Shown: positions 60,440 through 61,101 of the stretch, piece by piece
How the letters are laid out: each line of letters starts with the position of its first letter
How positions within the stretch are numbered: position 1 is the first letter of the stretch
Origin: SIG587 sp045649505
GTDB taxonomy: Bacteria > Bacillota > Clostridia > Oscillospirales > Acutalibacteraceae
Assembly: GCA_045649505.1 (NCBI GenBank)
Contig: JAZRQA010000032.1
Location: 1-61,101, forward strand
Reading direction: 5' to 3'
DNA length: 61,101 nt
The notes under the pieces: generated by a model
Told to the model about the DNA's origin: nothing
Databases searched by the model: none
The model's input: only the letters and a program-made list of their open reading frames with translations
Program-made: the position numbers and the translations under genes

Positions 60440-61101
60440 ATGGCATTATTTGAAAGTTATGAAAGACGCATTGACCAAATCAATGCTGAACTTGCTAAGC
60501 ACGGCATTTCCTCCATTGAGGAAGCTAAAAAAATCTGTGACGATGCAGGTGTAGATGCTTATAATATCGTTAAAGGTATTCAGCCTATCTGTTTTGAGAA
60601 TGCTTGCTGGGCTTATGTTGTAGGCTGCGCAATTGCTATTAAGGATAAGGCTGCGAGCGCAGCTGAAGCTGCCGAGAAGATTGGTCTTGGCCTTCAGTCC
60701 TTCTGTATCCCCGGTTCTGTTGCTGATGACCGTAAGGTTGGTGTTGGTCACGGTAATCTCGGCGCAATGCTCCTTCGTGATGAAACAAAGTGCTTTGCAT
60801 TCCTTGCTGGTCACGAATCCTTTGCCGCTGCTGAGGGCGCTATCGGCCTTGCAAAGAGCGCAAACAAAGCCCGTAAAGAGCCCCTGCGCGTTATCCTTAA
60901 CGGTCTTGGTAAGGATGCCGCTAAGATAATCTCCCGTATCAACGGATTTACCTATGTTCAGACTAAGTTTGACTACTATACAGGTAAGGCAAACATCGTT
61001 GAGGAGATTGCTTATTCTGACGGTGAGCGCGCTAAGGTTCGTTGCTACGGCGCTGACGATGTTCGCGAGGGCGTTGCAATAATGCATCTTGAGGGTGTTG
61101 A
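60440..61101 (+). CDS. GGGtGRT-family protein, cut by the window end
   Basis: The first 220 residues or so of a conserved protein named for a glycine-rich motif. It begins MALFESYERRIDQINAEL after AAGGGAGG and is open to the end of the window. NACWAYVVGCAIAI and GVGHGNLGAMLLRDE are recognisable. Codon bias (GCT, GTT, AAG) suggests high expression. The function is unknown; the link to the Fe-S scaffold gene suggests a role with metal clusters. Confidence 0.82.
   Translation, partial: MALFESYERRIDQINAELAKHGISSIEEAKKICDDAGVDAYNIVKGIQPICFENACWAYVVGCAIAIKDKAASAAEAAEKIGLGLQSFCIPGSVADDRKVGVGHGNLGAMLLRDETKCFAFLAGHESFAAAEGAIGLAKSANKARKEPLRVILNGLGKDAAKIISRINGFTYVQTKFDYYTGKANIVEEIAYSDGERAKVRCYGADDVREGVAIMHLEGV

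Noticed and set aside
1..61101. CRISPR array or insertion sequence transposase
   Set aside because: No regularly spaced direct repeats of CRISPR length were seen, and no translation resembles a transposase. The operator array at 42588 has spacing too short and sites too brief for CRISPR.

Overview
The window looks like a chromosomal segment of an anaerobic, fermentative, endospore-forming member of the Clostridia, most likely an Oscillospiraceae/Ruminococcaceae-type gut bacterium. This is inferred from gene content. A pyruvate:ferredoxin oxidoreductase, an NAD-linked trimeric [FeFe] hydrogenase and a GTP-type PEP carboxykinase point to fermentation. SpoIIP and the germination protease GPR point to sporulation. 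The moderate-to-low GC, strong AGGAGG-type ribosome sites and TTGACA-N17-TATAAT promoters fit Firmicutes. No ribosomal RNA, integrase, transposase or CRISPR array is visible.

Layout. 1-8184: the end of a surface-polysaccharide region, with a chain of nested hairpins, a family 2 glycosyltransferase, a Wzx-type flippase, a GNAT acetyltransferase, two ATP-grasp ligases, a DctM-like permease with a small membrane protein, and a DegT-type aminotransferase. 8238-15180: translation genes (pheT, pheS, trmL on minus; greA, lysS on plus) around a small membrane protein. 15274-18562: an oligogalacturonate-lyase-like beta-propeller, then a TIR-V4R fusion co-transcribed with an asparaginase. 18603-30168: housekeeping genes, including a CNNM/CorC-type protein, the large PFOR gene, tRNA-Met and tRNA-Glu, azlCD, D-lactate dehydrogenase, a PfoR-like membrane protein, nth, a pyridoxamine kinase and tcdA.

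30308-38579 is a hydrogenase locus. A regulatory half (DRTGG proteins, stand-alone ATPase-domain proteins, a hydrogenase-like sensor candidate, a PHP protein) precedes the structural half hydC-ATPase-hndB-hydB-hydA. PFOR would make reduced ferredoxin and HydABC would use it together with NADH to make H2. 38580-38993 is non-coding and holds two diverged copies of a hairpin module and a MITE-like element.

40637-43446 is the most striking region. A Y-family DNA polymerase, a sigma-region-4-like protein and a zinc-ribbon protein face a Cro/CI-type repressor and an ImmA/IrrE-type metalloprotease. The divergent promoters between them carry four evenly spaced copies of one operator (31, 32 and 30 bp apart), one of them inside the spacer of each promoter. 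The layout resembles a phage or ICE immunity switch, here apparently controlling a mutagenic polymerase without any phage genes.

43556-61101 holds a hypothetical protein, a P-loop ATPase, rnpB, a metal-efflux operon with an ArsR-type operator, an LTA synthase-like sulfatase, gpr-spoIIP, rpsT, an Fe-S aldo/keto reductase, uxaB-uxaA for hexuronate use, pckG, a flavin reductase-like protein, and an Fe-S scaffold protein followed by a GGGtGRT protein that runs off the end. Functions come from reading the translations and recalling families; no database search was possible.
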